Source: Stygiobacter sp043807765 (GTDB taxonomy: Bacteria; Bacteroidota; Ignavibacteria; Ignavibacteriales; Melioribacteraceae). Taken from it: a DNA stretch of 64,000 nucleotides. Shown here one piece after another: positions 35,824 through 45,587 of the stretch (position 1 is the stretch's first letter; every line of letters begins with the position of its first letter). Location of the stretch: contig JAZDFQ010000045.1 in the NCBI GenBank assembly GCA_043807765.1, positions 186,001 to 250,000 of the forward strand, given 5' to 3'. The notes beneath the pieces were generated by a model, which saw nothing but the letters and a program-made list of their open reading frames with translations, was not told where the DNA came from and did not search any database. Both the position numbers and the translations under genes were made by a program.

Positions 35824-37590
35824 TCAGCGAATTTTGATGTTTAACTCTTTTAATTGGTTTTCATCTACAGAAGAGGGACATTCATCCATTAGTGAAATAC
35901 CACTTGAAGTTTTTGGGAAAGCTATTACATCTCGAATAGAATGTCTTCCGGCAAAAAGCATAGCTAATCTATCAAAGCCGAATGCAATTCCTCCATGTGG
36001 GGGAGCTCCATATTTGAAAGCACCCATTAAGAAACCAAATTTTTCATTCGCCTCTTCTTCAGAAATACCAAGAGCACTGAACATTTTAGCCTGAAGAGAA
36101 GCGTCATAAATTCTGATGCTTCCGCCGGCTATTTCATTTCCATTTAGTACCAAATCATAGGCTCGAGCTTTAACCTTTCCGGGGTCTGACTCCATTAATG
36201 GAATATCCTCAACTCTTGGAGAAGTAAATGGGTGATGCATAGCATAGAACCGTTTTGTTTCTTCATCCCATTCGAACAATGGAAAATCTGTGACCCAGAG
36301 TAGTGCTGGCTTTGCTTCTAATTGGATAAGATTCATTCTCTTTGCCATTTCCAGACGGAGATGCCCCATAATGCTCAAAGTTTTTAACTTTTTACCACTA
36401 AGAAGTAACAATAAATCACCGGGCTCAGCATTTAATGAAGCAACAAGATTTTTCTTTTCTTCTTCCGTCAAAAATTTTGCAATTGGAGCATCGAGATCAT
36501 TTTCTTTCACACGCATCCAAATTAAGCCGCCAGCGCCAAGTTTTTTAACATAATCAGTAAGAACATCCAATTGATTTCTTGTGTATTCTCCGCACCCTTT
36601 TGCAACTAATCCGGTTACAATTCCATTCGTATCAAGAGCTTCTCTGAAAACGCGAAATTCGGATTTTTCAAAAACTTGGTTTAAAGTAAGCATTTCCAAA
36701 CCAAATCGAAGATCTGGCTTATCGCTACCGTATTTTTCCATAGCATCGTCAAAGCATAATCGTTTTATAGGTGTTTCCAATTCCATATTCAAAACATCTT
36801 TGTAAAACACTTTCATTAAGCCTTCAACTATTTCGAATATGTCTTCAACATCTACAAAAGACATCTCAACATCTATTTGGGTGAACTCATATTGACGATC
36901 TGCGCGCAAATCTTCATCGCGAAAACATCTTACAATTTGGAAATAGCGATCTAATCCAGCAACCATCAAGATTTGTTTGTACTGTTGTGGTGATTGCGGC
37001 AACGCATAGAATTTTCCTTTGTGAAGCCTACTCGGCACAAGAAAATCTCTTGCCCCTTCAGGAGTACTTTTCATAAGTACGGGAGTTTCAACTTCCACAA
37101 AACCATTTTGATCAAAATATTGTCTAGTTAGTAAATACATTTTATGTCGTAGCAAAAGACTTTTTTGCATTTCCGGACGGCGCAAATCCAAATATCTATA
37201 TTTCAAACGAAGATCTTCATGCGCATCAATATTATCTTCAATTGCAAAGGGAGGAGTGTCTGATTGGTTAAGAATAACAAGATGATCAACCATAACATCA
37301 ATATTACCTGTTGGTAATTGAGAATTCTCGGTTCCTTCGGGACGTTTTCTAACTTTTCCCTCTATGGAAATGACAAATTCACTTCTCAACTTTTTGCCTA
37401 TTTCGTGAGCTTCAGAATTATATGATGGTTCAAACACAACTTGCGTTAGACCAAATCGATCGCGTAACTCAATAAAAATAACTCCGCCTAAATCTCTACG
37501 AATAGCAACCCAACCATTAAGTACGACACTTTCGCCAATATTTGTCTCTCTTAATTCGCCGCATGTATGTGTTCTTTTCTTAAACTTCAT
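35824..37590 (-). CDS. aspS: Aspartyl-tRNA synthetase
   Basis: 588 aa. N-terminal OB anticodon domain (VVLNGWVAIRRDLGGVIFIELRDR), class II motifs (LDLRRPEMQKSLLLRHKM, FCRDEDLRADRQYEFTQIDVEMSF and the C-terminal GIAFGFDRLAML), plus the GAD insertion of bacterial enzymes. Charges tRNA-Asp. RBS AAGGAG. Standalone, with its own promoter. Confidence 0.98.
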   Translation of the reverse strand: MKFKKRTHTCGELRETNIGESVVLNGWVAIRRDLGGVIFIELRDRFGLTQVVFEPSYNSEAHEIGKKLRSEFVISIEGKVRKRPEGTENSQLPTGNIDVMVDHLVILNQSDTPPFAIEDNIDAHEDLRLKYRYLDLRRPEMQKSLLLRHKMYLLTRQYFDQNGFVEVETPVLMKSTPEGARDFLVPSRLHKGKFYALPQSPQQYKQILMVAGLDRYFQIVRCFRDEDLRADRQYEFTQIDVEMSFVDVEDIFEIVEGLMKVFYKDVLNMELETPIKRLCFDDAMEKYGSDKPDLRFGLEMLTLNQVFEKSEFRVFREALDTNGIVTGLVAKGCGEYTRNQLDVLTDYVKKLGAGGLIWMRVKENDLDAPIAKFLTEEEKKNLVASLNAEPGDLLLLLSGKKLKTLSIMGHLRLEMAKRMNLIQLEAKPALLWVTDFPLFEWDEETKRFYAMHHPFTSPRVEDIPLMESDPGKVKARAYDLVLNGNEIAGGSIRIYDASLQAKMFSALGISEEEANEKFGFLMGAFKYGAPPHGGIAFGFDRLAMLFAGRHSIRDVIAFPKTSSGISLMDECPSSVDENQLKELNIKIR

Positions 37591-37620
37591 TAAAAAAATA
37601 CTCCTTGTTAGAATTTAGTG

Positions 37621-37651
37621 CAAAGATAAACATTTATAAAGGGTCGTTCAA
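37621..37651 (-). promoter_or_regulatory. Predicted aspS promoter
   Basis: TTGAA (37647-37651), 18-bp spacer, TATCTTTG (37621-37628); the start would be ~24 nt before the aspS ATG. Confidence 0.65.
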
Positions 37652-37674
37652 ACCGAAGATAAGACTTACCTTAA

Positions 37675-37698
37675 TTCAATGCATAATTATGCATTGAA
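37675..37698. repeat. Perfect 24-bp palindrome
   Basis: Gap-free inverted repeat centred on AATT between the end of the peptidase gene and the aspS promoter. It may terminate the peptidase transcript, although no T-run follows; an operator is also possible. Confidence 0.5.
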
Positions 37699-37700
37699 CT

Positions 37701-38912
37701 TCATTTCAATAAAATCATTTTTTTAGTTTGGATGTAATCACCGGATTGAATCTTGTAGTAATAAACTCCGCTGGTTAGTTTAGAACGAAGGGTGACGAAC
37801 GAAAACCGATGAATCCCAGCTTGCTTAAACTCATCAACTAAAGTTGCAGCTTCTCGTCCGAGCAGATCGTAAACTTTTAGTGTTACATGCTCACTCTTTG
37901 GAAGTGAATAACTTATTGTAGTTTCTGGGTTAAACGGATTTGGGTAATTTTGATGAAGCGCATAGTTTGCCGGTAATGTATTTTCAACAGAAGTGTTTTG
38001 TGATATTACAGCTGAGGCCGCGGTTACTGCTATTCCGAGTTTTGTCATTTTTTCGTAATACACTTTATTGATCTTAGTAATGTCATCAGAAGATTTATGG
38101 TAGTATAAATTAAAATCGCTCATGAGCTCAATTAGCAAAACTGCCGGATAATTAAATCTCCAAAACGAAGCGTGGTCACTCGAAGTAGAACCGGGATTGG
38201 TTATAAACAGATTTAATCCCAATGAATATTTTTGATTTAAGTCTAGAACCAATTGACCTAATTCATTTGTGCCACTAATATTTTTTGTATGCACTTCTGC
38301 TTTATAATCGTTATTGCTATCCCAGCCAATCATATCAAGATTGATTACGGCAACTATATTATCTCCGCGAGAACTAGCCTCTTGAGCGTAATAATAACTC
38401 CCATACAATCCATATTCTTCCAGATCCCATAATGCATATATGATAGTGTAATCGAATTTAAACTTTGATAAAATTCGGGCGGCCTCCAATACAGCAATTG
38501 TCCCACTACCATTATCATCCGCACCCGGAGCTAAACCACTATACGGCATATCATCGTAATGCGCACAAATAATTACATATTGATTTGGTTTAGAAACTCC
38601 CATTTGTATAGCATAAACATTAGTTCCATCAGTCATAAAGTTTTGTTGTAGAGAAACCAAACCGAGTCGGCTAAACATTTGGTCCAAATAAGTTGGTACA
38701 TATGAATTACCGGGGCTTAAGCGGTTTCTTGAAAGCAAACTCACTGATACATTATTTAATTTCACCGGTTTATCACCTGTAAGACCCCGAAGATTTTCCA
38801 TTAATGTATCTATGCTTACTTTGTTTATTATTGACTGAATATTATCTTCAACTTGAGCCGAAAGAAAGTTTAGACTTCCTAGAACTACGATTATTGTAAA
38901 TATTTTTTTCAT
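37701..38912 (-). CDS. Secreted M28 metallopeptidase with type IX sorting domain
   Basis: 403 aa. Signal peptide (ends ~LSAQ), Zn-dependent aminopeptidase domain (CAHYDDM, ADDNGSGTIAVLEAARIL, WDLEEYGLYGS, NLDMIGWD, SSDHASFWRF), and the last ~85 residues form a C-terminal sorting domain (HQNYPNPFNPETTISYSLP, LKVYDLLGREAATLVDE, GVYYYKI). That domain directs export through the type IX system and is typical of Bacteroidota/Ignavibacteria. Stands alone. Promoter-like TTGCC-N17-TACATTTA lies upstream. Confidence 0.95.
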   Translation of the reverse strand: MKKIFTIIVVLGSLNFLSAQVEDNIQSIINKVSIDTLMENLRGLTGDKPVKLNNVSVSLLSRNRLSPGNSYVPTYLDQMFSRLGLVSLQQNFMTDGTNVYAIQMGVSKPNQYVIICAHYDDMPYSGLAPGADDNGSGTIAVLEAARILSKFKFDYTIIYALWDLEEYGLYGSYYYAQEASSRGDNIVAVINLDMIGWDSNNDYKAEVHTKNISGTNELGQLVLDLNQKYSLGLNLFITNPGSTSSDHASFWRFNYPAVLLIELMSDFNLYYHKSSDDITKINKVYYEKMTKLGIAVTAASAVISQNTSVENTLPANYALHQNYPNPFNPETTISYSLPKSEHVTLKVYDLLGREAATLVDEFKQAGIHRFSFVTLRSKLTSGVYYYKIQSGDYIQTKKMILLK

Positions 38913-39037
38913 GAGTCACCGATTTGATAGGATAAATGTAAGAAACATTTGAATTATGGCAATCCCATTAACATTCTCTAAAACTGAAAATTTTTAGGCG
39001 TGATTTGCTTTTTTGAATTGTCAACCTTATATTTTCA

Positions 39038-39049
39038 GTTATTAATAAC
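39038..39049. promoter_or_regulatory. Possible operator palindrome upstream of lrp
   Basis: GTTATTAATAAC, 28 nt ahead of the Lrp-like start. AT-rich palindromes of this kind could be bound by Lrp itself. Short and AT-rich, so chance is possible. Confidence 0.3.
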
Positions 39050-39076
39050 GAATTTCCTAATTAAATTAGTGATGTT

Positions 39077-39538
39077 ATGTTGGACGACTTAGATATTACC
39101 ATCCTTAAGAAACTGCAAGAACAAGGCAGAATGAAAAGAAATGAACTAGCAGAAATAGTAGGTTTATCAGTTCCCTCTCTTAGCGAGCGGCTTAATAAGC
39201 TAGAAGACAAAGGTGTAATTCAAGGCTATTACGCAAAACTGGACAGACATGTTTTCCACTACGATATAATGGCGTTTGTTTCAGTTGTAATGGAATCATC
39301 AAAAAGTTATGAAAAATTTGCAGAACAGGTTCGTAAAACCGGAGAAATATTGGAATGCCATTCAATTCTTGGTGAGGGCTCTCATATTTTGAAAGTGGTT
39401 GTTAAGGAAACAAAAGATTTGGAAGCACTACTTTCTAAAATTCAATCTTGGCATGGTGTTACAAAAACGGTTACGAGCTTTGTTTTATCAACATTAAAAG
39501 AGACTACAAGTTTAAGTATACAAACTAAAAAGGAGTAA
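39077..39538 (+). CDS. Lrp/AsnC-family transcriptional regulator
   Basis: 153 aa. HTH (LDITILKKLQEQGRMKRNELAEIVGLSVPSLSERLNKLEDKGVI) and RAM effector domain (VVMESSKSYEKFAEQV, ECHSILGEGSHILKVVV). Its stop is 2 nt before the glutamine synthetase ATG, so it probably senses an amino acid and controls glnA in cis. Confidence 0.93.
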   Translation: MLDDLDITILKKLQEQGRMKRNELAEIVGLSVPSLSERLNKLEDKGVIQGYYAKLDRHVFHYDIMAFVSVVMESSKSYEKFAEQVRKTGEILECHSILGEGSHILKVVVKETKDLEALLSKIQSWHGVTKTVTSFVLSTLKETTSLSIQTKKE

Positions 39539-39540
39539 CA

Positions 39541-40965
39541 ATGGTAAAATCATCTTCTCCAGTACATGATGTACTGTCGTATGTGAAAGAAAACAAAATT
39601 CAATTTGTCGATTTCAAATTCATGGATTTTCCGGGTCAGTGGCAGCATTTTACAGTTCCCGTAAGCCAATTTGAAGAAAGCTCTTTCGAAAACGGTTACG
39701 GCTTCGATGGCTCTTCAATTCGCGGCTGGAAAGCTATTAATGAAAGCGATATGCTTATCATTCCGGATCCAACCACAATGTTTTTGGATCCATTTGTAAA
39801 AGCTCCAACTATTTCTCTAATTTGTGATGTTTACGAACCGGCTACTAAAGAAAAGTACAGCCGATGCCCTCGCAACATTGCACAGAAGGCAGATGCATAT
39901 TTGAAATCTTTAGGAATTGCTGACACAGCTTATTTCGGTCCGGAAGCTGAATTCTTCGTGTTCGATGATGTTCGTTTTGATAGCGGCCCAAACTTTGCTT
40001 TCTATTCTGTTGATTCAAACGAAGGAAAATGGAATAGCGGACGCGAAGAAAATCCAAACCTTGGCTATAAGCCACGCTTCAAGGAAGGTTACTTCCCGGT
40101 TCCACCAACAGATCAGTTGATGGACTTGCGTAATGAAATGGTTCTCAACCTAGAAAGTCTTGGTATCGAAGTTGAAGCTCAGCATCATGAAGTGGCAAGC
40201 GGCGGACAGTGCGAAATTGATATGAAATTTTCTCCACTATTGAAATCCGCTGATCAATTATTAATGTTTAAGTACGTTGTAAAAAACACAGCTAAAGCAA
40301 ACGGCAAAACAGTTACCTATATGCCTAAGCCAATTTTTGGTGATAACGGCAGCGGTATGCACGTTCACACAAGTTTATGGCTGAAAGGAAAACCACTCTT
40401 TGCCGGTGGTGGTTATGCCGGTTTAAGCGAAATGGCTATACACTTTATTGGCGGATTATTGAAACACGCTCCGGCCTTGTTAGCTATTACAAACCCAACA
40501 ACCAACTCTTACAAGCGGTTGGTCCCGGGATTTGAAGCGCCGGTTAACTTAGCTTATTCATCAAACAATAGAAGCGCATCAATCAGAATTCCGTTTGGCA
40601 ACTCGCCGAAAGCAAAGAGAGTTGAGTTCCGCTGTCCGGATCCATCCGCAAATCCTTATTTAGCATTCTCTGCAATTTTAATGGCTGGTCTCGATGGTAT
40701 TCAAAACAGAATTGATCCGGGTGAACCGCTTGATAAAGACATTTACGATATGTCACCGGAAGAATTGAAAGATGTTCCTTCAACACCGGAATCTCTTGGC
40801 CATGCATTAAAAGCTTTGGCTGATGATCATGAGTTCTTGTTAAAAGGCGGCGTGTTTACTGAAGACGTTATCAACACTTGGATAAATTACAAGACTGTTA
40901 AGGAAATTAAACCGGCTGCATTACGTCCAACCCCATTCGAGTTTGAACAGTATTTTGATGTGTAA
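39541..40965 (+). CDS. glnA: Glutamine synthetase type I
   Basis: 474 aa, forming glutamine from glutamate, ammonia and ATP. Motifs: NGYGFDGSSIRGW, FGPEAEFFVF, NGSGMHVHTSLW, KRLVPGFEAP and the Glu flap. Y402 in DIYDMSPEE matches the adenylylation tyrosine of GSI-beta enzymes. Paired with an Lrp regulator rather than with ntrBC, a regulatory setup more often seen in some anaerobes and archaea. Confidence 0.98.
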   Translation: MVKSSSPVHDVLSYVKENKIQFVDFKFMDFPGQWQHFTVPVSQFEESSFENGYGFDGSSIRGWKAINESDMLIIPDPTTMFLDPFVKAPTISLICDVYEPATKEKYSRCPRNIAQKADAYLKSLGIADTAYFGPEAEFFVFDDVRFDSGPNFAFYSVDSNEGKWNSGREENPNLGYKPRFKEGYFPVPPTDQLMDLRNEMVLNLESLGIEVEAQHHEVASGGQCEIDMKFSPLLKSADQLLMFKYVVKNTAKANGKTVTYMPKPIFGDNGSGMHVHTSLWLKGKPLFAGGGYAGLSEMAIHFIGGLLKHAPALLAITNPTTNSYKRLVPGFEAPVNLAYSSNNRSASIRIPFGNSPKAKRVEFRCPDPSANPYLAFSAILMAGLDGIQNRIDPGEPLDKDIYDMSPEELKDVPSTPESLGHALKALADDHEFLLKGGVFTEDVINTWINYKTVKEIKPAALRPTPFEFEQYFDV

Positions 40966-41004
40966 GAAGCAGTAGTTAGTAAATAGTATTTAGTAGTTAG
41001 ATTA

Positions 41005-41035
41005 AGAAAAGGCGAGTGTTTAGCTCGCCTTTTCT
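41005..41035. terminator. Strong bidirectional terminator after glnA
   Basis: Perfect 12-bp stem (41005-41016 with 41024-41035), GC-rich top and A/T flanks on both sides, shared by the convergent gene whose stop is at 41037. Confidence 0.85.
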
Positions 41036-41036
41036 A

Positions 41037-41630
41037 TTAAATATCGATTTCGATACCCAGTTTTAATAACGAATACAAGTAACCATATGTTTTCTTGTTT
41101 GTTGAAGAATCGAAATATTTACCATACTTATCGTTCAGAGTTTTACTATAAGTAAGTAATATTAAAATATTATCGGATAGTTTTCTTCCAAAGGAAATAT
41201 TTGTTGTTCCCGTGATTATATTCGGTTCAAATGAATTCCCACCATCTCCAAGGTGCAATTCTGAGACTAAGCCAATTAAGATAAGATAGTCTTCAGCAAA
41301 ATATTTACGTAAATGCAAACCAAATTGCACCCCGCTGAATAATCGTTGCGAACTAAAAATACCCGGTCTGATTTCTAGGCAATAATTCTTGCCAAGATTC
41401 CAAGTACCACTATAATAAACGCCAAACCCAGAGTAGTATTCTTCTCTTTTTTCAAAAGTAGATTTTTGCTTCAACTGCTTATCAACCATAACATATTCGA
41501 TTTTTTCAGATTGAGTTTCCGCAAATAATCCAGAGGCTTCAAAAATAACACTCCCATTATATTTTTTTGATTGCGGGAACAAAGACTGCGTGCTAATTAC
41601 CAGAAATAAAAATAGAATTTTCTTTTTCAT
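41037..41630 (-). CDS. Hypothetical outer-membrane protein
   Basis: 197 aa with a signal peptide (ends ~SLFPQ) and beta-barrel-like strands (GVYYSGTWNLGKNYCLEIRPGIF, VQFGLHLRKYF). No family recognised. Confidence 0.5.
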   Translation of the reverse strand: MKKKILFLFLVISTQSLFPQSKKYNGSVIFEASGLFAETQSEKIEYVMVDKQLKQKSTFEKREEYYSGFGVYYSGTWNLGKNYCLEIRPGIFSSQRLFSGVQFGLHLRKYFAEDYLILIGLVSELHLGDGGNSFEPNIITGTTNISFGRKLSDNILILLTYSKTLNDKYGKYFDSSTNKKTYGYLYSLLKLGIEIDI

Positions 41631-41673
41631 ACCAACCCCTTTTTGTAATATACATACTTCAACACTTGGTTAA

Positions 41674-43101
41674 CTACCTAACAATAATTTCTTGTGTTCT
41701 ATATTCTCTCGGGAATTGACTTTTCAAACCATCTTTTGATGCGACTGCGGTTCCGATAACATCACCACGAAATTTCACAATCATTTGTCCGGCAACTCCA
41801 AAATCTCGCTTAATAGTTCCGCCGCTAAGATAAATTTCTATGTCCCGTTTATCTGTAAGTTCAATTATGTTTTTGGTAATCTTATCGGCAAATATTTGCG
41901 CGGCAAGTGTATGAAGCTGAATATATCCTCGTTTTTCGATTGAACCAAGTTTTGAGCCGATGCGTACAAATGAATCAAGATTATGTGAGTTCCATGCTGC
42001 ATCAACAAAATAAATATCTTTACTACGAAGAAGATATCTATAACGATTCAGAACATCCCAGCCAACACCAAAATAGTCCGAGAAAACCTCCAACTGCTGC
42101 TTAATTTTTGTGCTGCATGCATTAACTAGTTGAGTATCATTTGTGAATCTGCTTCCTTCTTTAATCCGTTCTGTCTCTTCGGTCTTTCTAAGTTTTGCAA
42201 CAAAGAATCCTTCGGAATTAATTTCCCAAGGAACAATTCTATGAGCAAGAGGAACAGTATGATGAAGTATATTGTTTTCGACGGAACTCATTGCAGCACG
42301 GCTTTTTACCGGAAGAGTCTCTTCAACAAGTTCTACGGGATACTTTTGAAGAATTCTATTTAACATGATTTCGTTTTCTTCAACCGAAAGAGTACAAGTT
42401 GAATAGACAATTTCACCGCCCTCTTTGCAAGATTTAATTGCCGCAACCAGCAACTTAATCTGCATTTCTGTAAATGCAACAAGCTTGTTTTCGCTCCACC
42501 AGTTGCTCACTTCACCTTTTTTTTGCGTAATACCTAGCGCGCTGCATGGCGCATCAACCAGAACTTTATCAAAGTAATTTTGATAAACCGTACTTAGCAG
42601 CTCTCCGCGACCGTGTAAAATTCCAGTATTAGCTAAATTCATTTTATCAATGTTGAACACCAAACTTTTGAGGCGTTCGGTTGAAACTTCATTTGCAATC
42701 AATGTTCCGGTGTTACACATCATTTCCGCAAGCTGAGTAGTTTTGGATCCGGGAGCCGCGCAAAGATCCAATACTCGATCTGAAGAAGATGGATTTAGAA
42801 CAATTGGCGGAATCATTGAGGATAAACTTTGTATGTAATATTTGCCGAGAATAAACTCTAAGGTTTTTCCGGTAACATTCGCACCCTCAACAACTCGATA
42901 TGCATTAGGAACACTTTTGACCTTTTCTAAAGCAATTCCATAGTTGCTTAATCTTGCAATTAATTCTTTTTCATCTGAGTAACGAGAGAATCGAAGGTAA
43001 GGTTTGTATTCGCTATCATAATATGTTTGATACTGGCGGAGATAATCTTCTCCGAAGTATTTTAGTATGTAGCTGGAAATGTTTTCGCTTAGTTCGATCA
43101 A
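41674..43101 (-). CDS. NSUN-type RNA cytosine-C5 methyltransferase
   Basis: 475 aa. SAM pocket VLDLCAAPGSKTTQLAE, then the two catalytic cysteines in VDAPCSALGI and VYSTCTLSVEENE, as in RsmB/RsmF. C-terminal ~130 residues resemble a PUA-like domain. Target probably 16S rRNA (RsmF) or tRNA; not decidable from sequence. One nt after the next gene. Confidence 0.9.
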   Translation of the reverse strand: MIELSENISSYILKYFGEDYLRQYQTYYDSEYKPYLRFSRYSDEKELIARLSNYGIALEKVKSVPNAYRVVEGANVTGKTLEFILGKYYIQSLSSMIPPIVLNPSSSDRVLDLCAAPGSKTTQLAEMMCNTGTLIANEVSTERLKSLVFNIDKMNLANTGILHGRGELLSTVYQNYFDKVLVDAPCSALGITQKKGEVSNWWSENKLVAFTEMQIKLLVAAIKSCKEGGEIVYSTCTLSVEENEIMLNRILQKYPVELVEETLPVKSRAAMSSVENNILHHTVPLAHRIVPWEINSEGFFVAKLRKTEETERIKEGSRFTNDTQLVNACSTKIKQQLEVFSDYFGVGWDVLNRYRYLLRSKDIYFVDAAWNSHNLDSFVRIGSKLGSIEKRGYIQLHTLAAQIFADKITKNIIELTDKRDIEIYLSGGTIKRDFGVAGQMIVKFRGDVIGTAVASKDGLKSQFPREYRTQEIIVR

Positions 43102-43102
43102 A

Positions 43103-43528
43103 TTAGTGTCGGATTAATTCCAGTGAGTTAAAAACTTGAAGCGAGATTCTGTTAAATCCCTTTGAAGTTGGCCATAGTTTTTTAAAATCTGTTCCCATTT
43201 CTTTGAGGAATACATCGAGATGTTTTTCATAGTCACGTACAATTTCATAAATGCGAAGATCGTTGGTGGGTATTTTCAATTCCTTTGGTCTGGAACGATT
43301 GGCATAAACAACATACTTTGCCTTGAAATGCTCGTCTGTAGAATAAACCGTTTCCCCACTCTCATCAATAACTTGATAAGTGTTGAAAAGAGGTGGTGGG
43401 AATATCAAAAGTTTTGTTGGAAGATTCAGAACGGTACACTCTTCGTCACGCAAAAAATCATCCGGAAACTTTTTCAGTTCAACTCTAATTTTTTCAATCC
43501 ACTTCAAGACAAAATCTTTTTCGGTCAT
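43103..43528 (-). CDS. Hypothetical protein
   Basis: 141 aa, Lys/Glu-rich with no signal peptide or membrane helix (IEKIRVELKKFPDDFL, VYANRSRPKELKIPTNDLRIYEIV). Stop is 1 nt from the methyltransferase start, so the two are co-transcribed; it may assist RNA modification. Confidence 0.6.
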   Translation of the reverse strand: MTEKDFVLKWIEKIRVELKKFPDDFLRDEECTVLNLPTKLLIFPPPLFNTYQVIDESGETVYSTDEHFKAKYVVYANRSRPKELKIPTNDLRIYEIVRDYEKHLDVFLKEMGTDFKKLWPTSKGFNRISLQVFNSLELIRH

Positions 43529-43557
43529 TTATTATTCCAATGAAGTAAAATTAAAAA

Positions 43558-44715
43558 TCATCTTACTGATTTAAAATTTATATCAACATCTTCCGGTTTA
43601 TCAACCCAATCCGCCACAAAAACATTGGTGTCTCTAGTTGGTTTTCTATCCACTTGTCTATTTGAACAGAAAGCAATTTTCTTTCCATCGTAAGAAAACA
43701 TAGGGAATGCATCGAACAAGCCAGAATTGGTAATTTGTTCTAATCCGCTTCCATCAATGTTTATCATAAATACATCGAACTTTCTACCGCCCTCTTTTTG
43801 AGAATGATGATTTGAGCAAAACAAAATTTTCTTACCATTAGGATGAAAGAATGGCGCCCAATTGGCACCGGCTAAATTTGTTACTTGTTTTACATTTTTT
43901 CCATCAATATCAGCGATAAAAATATTCAGTTCTTTTGGCTCAACGTAACCATCGGCTAAAAGTTTTTTATATGTCTCAGCTTCTTCACCTTTTGGTCTGC
44001 TTGCCCGCCAAACAATATGCTTTGAATCTCTTGAGAAAAACGCACCGCCATCATAACCTAGTGTGTTTGTAAGCTGCAAATAATTTTTTGTTTGGATTTC
44101 GTACCGCCAAAGTTCCAGATCACCGCTGCGAGTAGAAGTAAAGATTATATACTTGCCGTCTGGAGAAGCCGTAGCTTCGGCATCGTAGCCTTTGCCGCCA
44201 ATTAACAATTTGATATCGGTGCCTTCCTCGTTCGAAGTGAAAATATCGTATGTATCAAACAATGGCCAAACGTATCTGCCGCCGGCAAACATTTTGCTTT
44301 CGGGGCAATTTTCGCCTCCTTCATGCGTTGAGGCAAATACAATACTTCCATCTTTCAAGAAATAACTGCAAGTAGTTCTTCCTTTTCCGGTTGAAAGCAG
44401 CTGATATTGCTTTCCATTATTTAAAGGAGAACCATCAATATTCATTTTGAAAATCTGATCGCAGCCCTGTTTGCTTAATTCTTTCCAGTCGCTTTGAAAG
44501 ATTAGCTGTTTGTTATCAAAGCTCCAGTAAGCTTCGGCATTATTGCCGCCAAAGGTTAGCTGACGAATATTCCGTAAATGCTTCTCTCCATCATACCGAA
44601 GTGTATCGGCAGAAGGACTGTAATTGCTTTTTCTAACTTTACTGCTGAAAGCAAATAGAAAAGGAAGCGAAACTATAAGTACAACAAATGGACTTATTTT
44701 GAAACTAAATTTCAT
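43558..44715 (-). CDS. TolB-like beta-propeller protein
   Basis: 385 aa with a short hydrophobic N-terminus and several PD40 repeats (ASPDGKYIIFTSTRSGDLELW, RDSKHIVWRASRPKGEEA, HPNGKKILFCSNHHSQ, SYDGKKIAFCSNRQVDRKPT). Periplasmic propellers of this type bind peptides or sense cell-wall state. Follows lgt 20 nt later. Confidence 0.82.
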   Translation of the reverse strand: MKFSFKISPFVVLIVSLPFLFAFSSKVRKSNYSPSADTLRYDGEKHLRNIRQLTFGGNNAEAYWSFDNKQLIFQSDWKELSKQGCDQIFKMNIDGSPLNNGKQYQLLSTGKGRTTCSYFLKDGSIVFASTHEGGENCPESKMFAGGRYVWPLFDTYDIFTSNEEGTDIKLLIGGKGYDAEATASPDGKYIIFTSTRSGDLELWRYEIQTKNYLQLTNTLGYDGGAFFSRDSKHIVWRASRPKGEEAETYKKLLADGYVEPKELNIFIADIDGKNVKQVTNLAGANWAPFFHPNGKKILFCSNHHSQKEGGRKFDVFMINIDGSGLEQITNSGLFDAFPMFSYDGKKIAFCSNRQVDRKPTRDTNVFVADWVDKPEDVDINFKSVR

Positions 44716-44735
44716 ATGTAATTCTTTCTAACTTT

Positions 44736-45521
44736 TTACTGAATTCTAATTGTTTTTTTTTCTTTAATACTAAGCACATAAACACCTAAAACAATCAATG
44801 GAATACTTAGCAGTTGCCCCATATTCAAGAATAAGTTTTCTTCGAACGAGCTCTGGTTTTCCTTTAAAAACTCTACAAAGAAGCGAAATCCGAACACTAG
44901 AATTAGAAAAATGCCGAAAAGCTTGCCTTCCTTAATCTTTCCGCCGGATCTCAAATACATTGTTAGCAATAAAAAGAAAATTAATAAATAAGCTATGGCC
45001 TCATAAATCTGCGTAGGGTGGCGCGGCTGGCCATCGATTGCTGAAAACACAAATGCCCATGGAACATCTGTTGTTTTACCAACAATTTCCGAGTTAAATA
45101 GGTTTCCCATTCTAATAAAAAAACCGGAGAGAGCTACAGTAATTACTACTCTATCCATTATCCAAAGAAACGTATATCCTTTGTGGGCTTTGATATATAA
45201 ATAAAGAGCCCCTATTATACTAACAGCAGCACCATGGCTCGCAAGTCCACCTTTCCACACCATCAAAATTTCCAACGGATGAGAAAGATAATATTCCGGA
45301 CTATAGAACAAGCAATGGCCAAGTCTAGCGCCAGCAACTGTTCCTATTACCATGTACCAAACTAAATCGTTTAAATCATTTTCGGAACGACCTTCTTTGT
45401 TGAATATCACCATCATCAACTGATATCCAACAATAAAAGATGCTGCGAATAGAAGACCGTACCAACGTATTGTTACTGGTCCTATAGAAAAAATATCCGG
45501 ACTAACATCCCAATAAACCAC
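44736..45521 (-). CDS. lgt: Prolipoprotein diacylglyceryl transferase
   Basis: About 262 aa from GTG 45521 (AGAGGG just upstream); it starts V-V-Y-W-D-V-S-P-D-I-F like other Lgt proteins. A longer TTG start at 45590 would lie inside the predicted promoter and add an unrelated N-terminus. Membrane enzyme adding diacylglycerol to the lipobox Cys: VAGARLGHCLFYSPEYY, GGLASHGAAVS, GFFIRMGNLFNSEIVGK and HPTQIYEA. Several lipoproteins in this window depend on it. Confidence 0.93.
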   Translation of the reverse strand: MVYWDVSPDIFSIGPVTIRWYGLLFAASFIVGYQLMMVIFNKEGRSENDLNDLVWYMVIGTVAGARLGHCLFYSPEYYLSHPLEILMVWKGGLASHGAAVSIIGALYLYIKAHKGYTFLWIMDRVVITVALSGFFIRMGNLFNSEIVGKTTDVPWAFVFSAIDGQPRHPTQIYEAIAYLLIFFLLLTMYLRSGGKIKEGKLFGIFLILVFGFRFFVEFLKENQSSFEENLFLNMGQLLSIPLIVLGVYVLSIKEKKTIRIQ

Positions 45522-45587
45522 ATTCCCTCTTAGTGATAAATAGAAAATAAACTTAGCTAAACATGGCAAGTAAGCCTTCTTGCTTGT

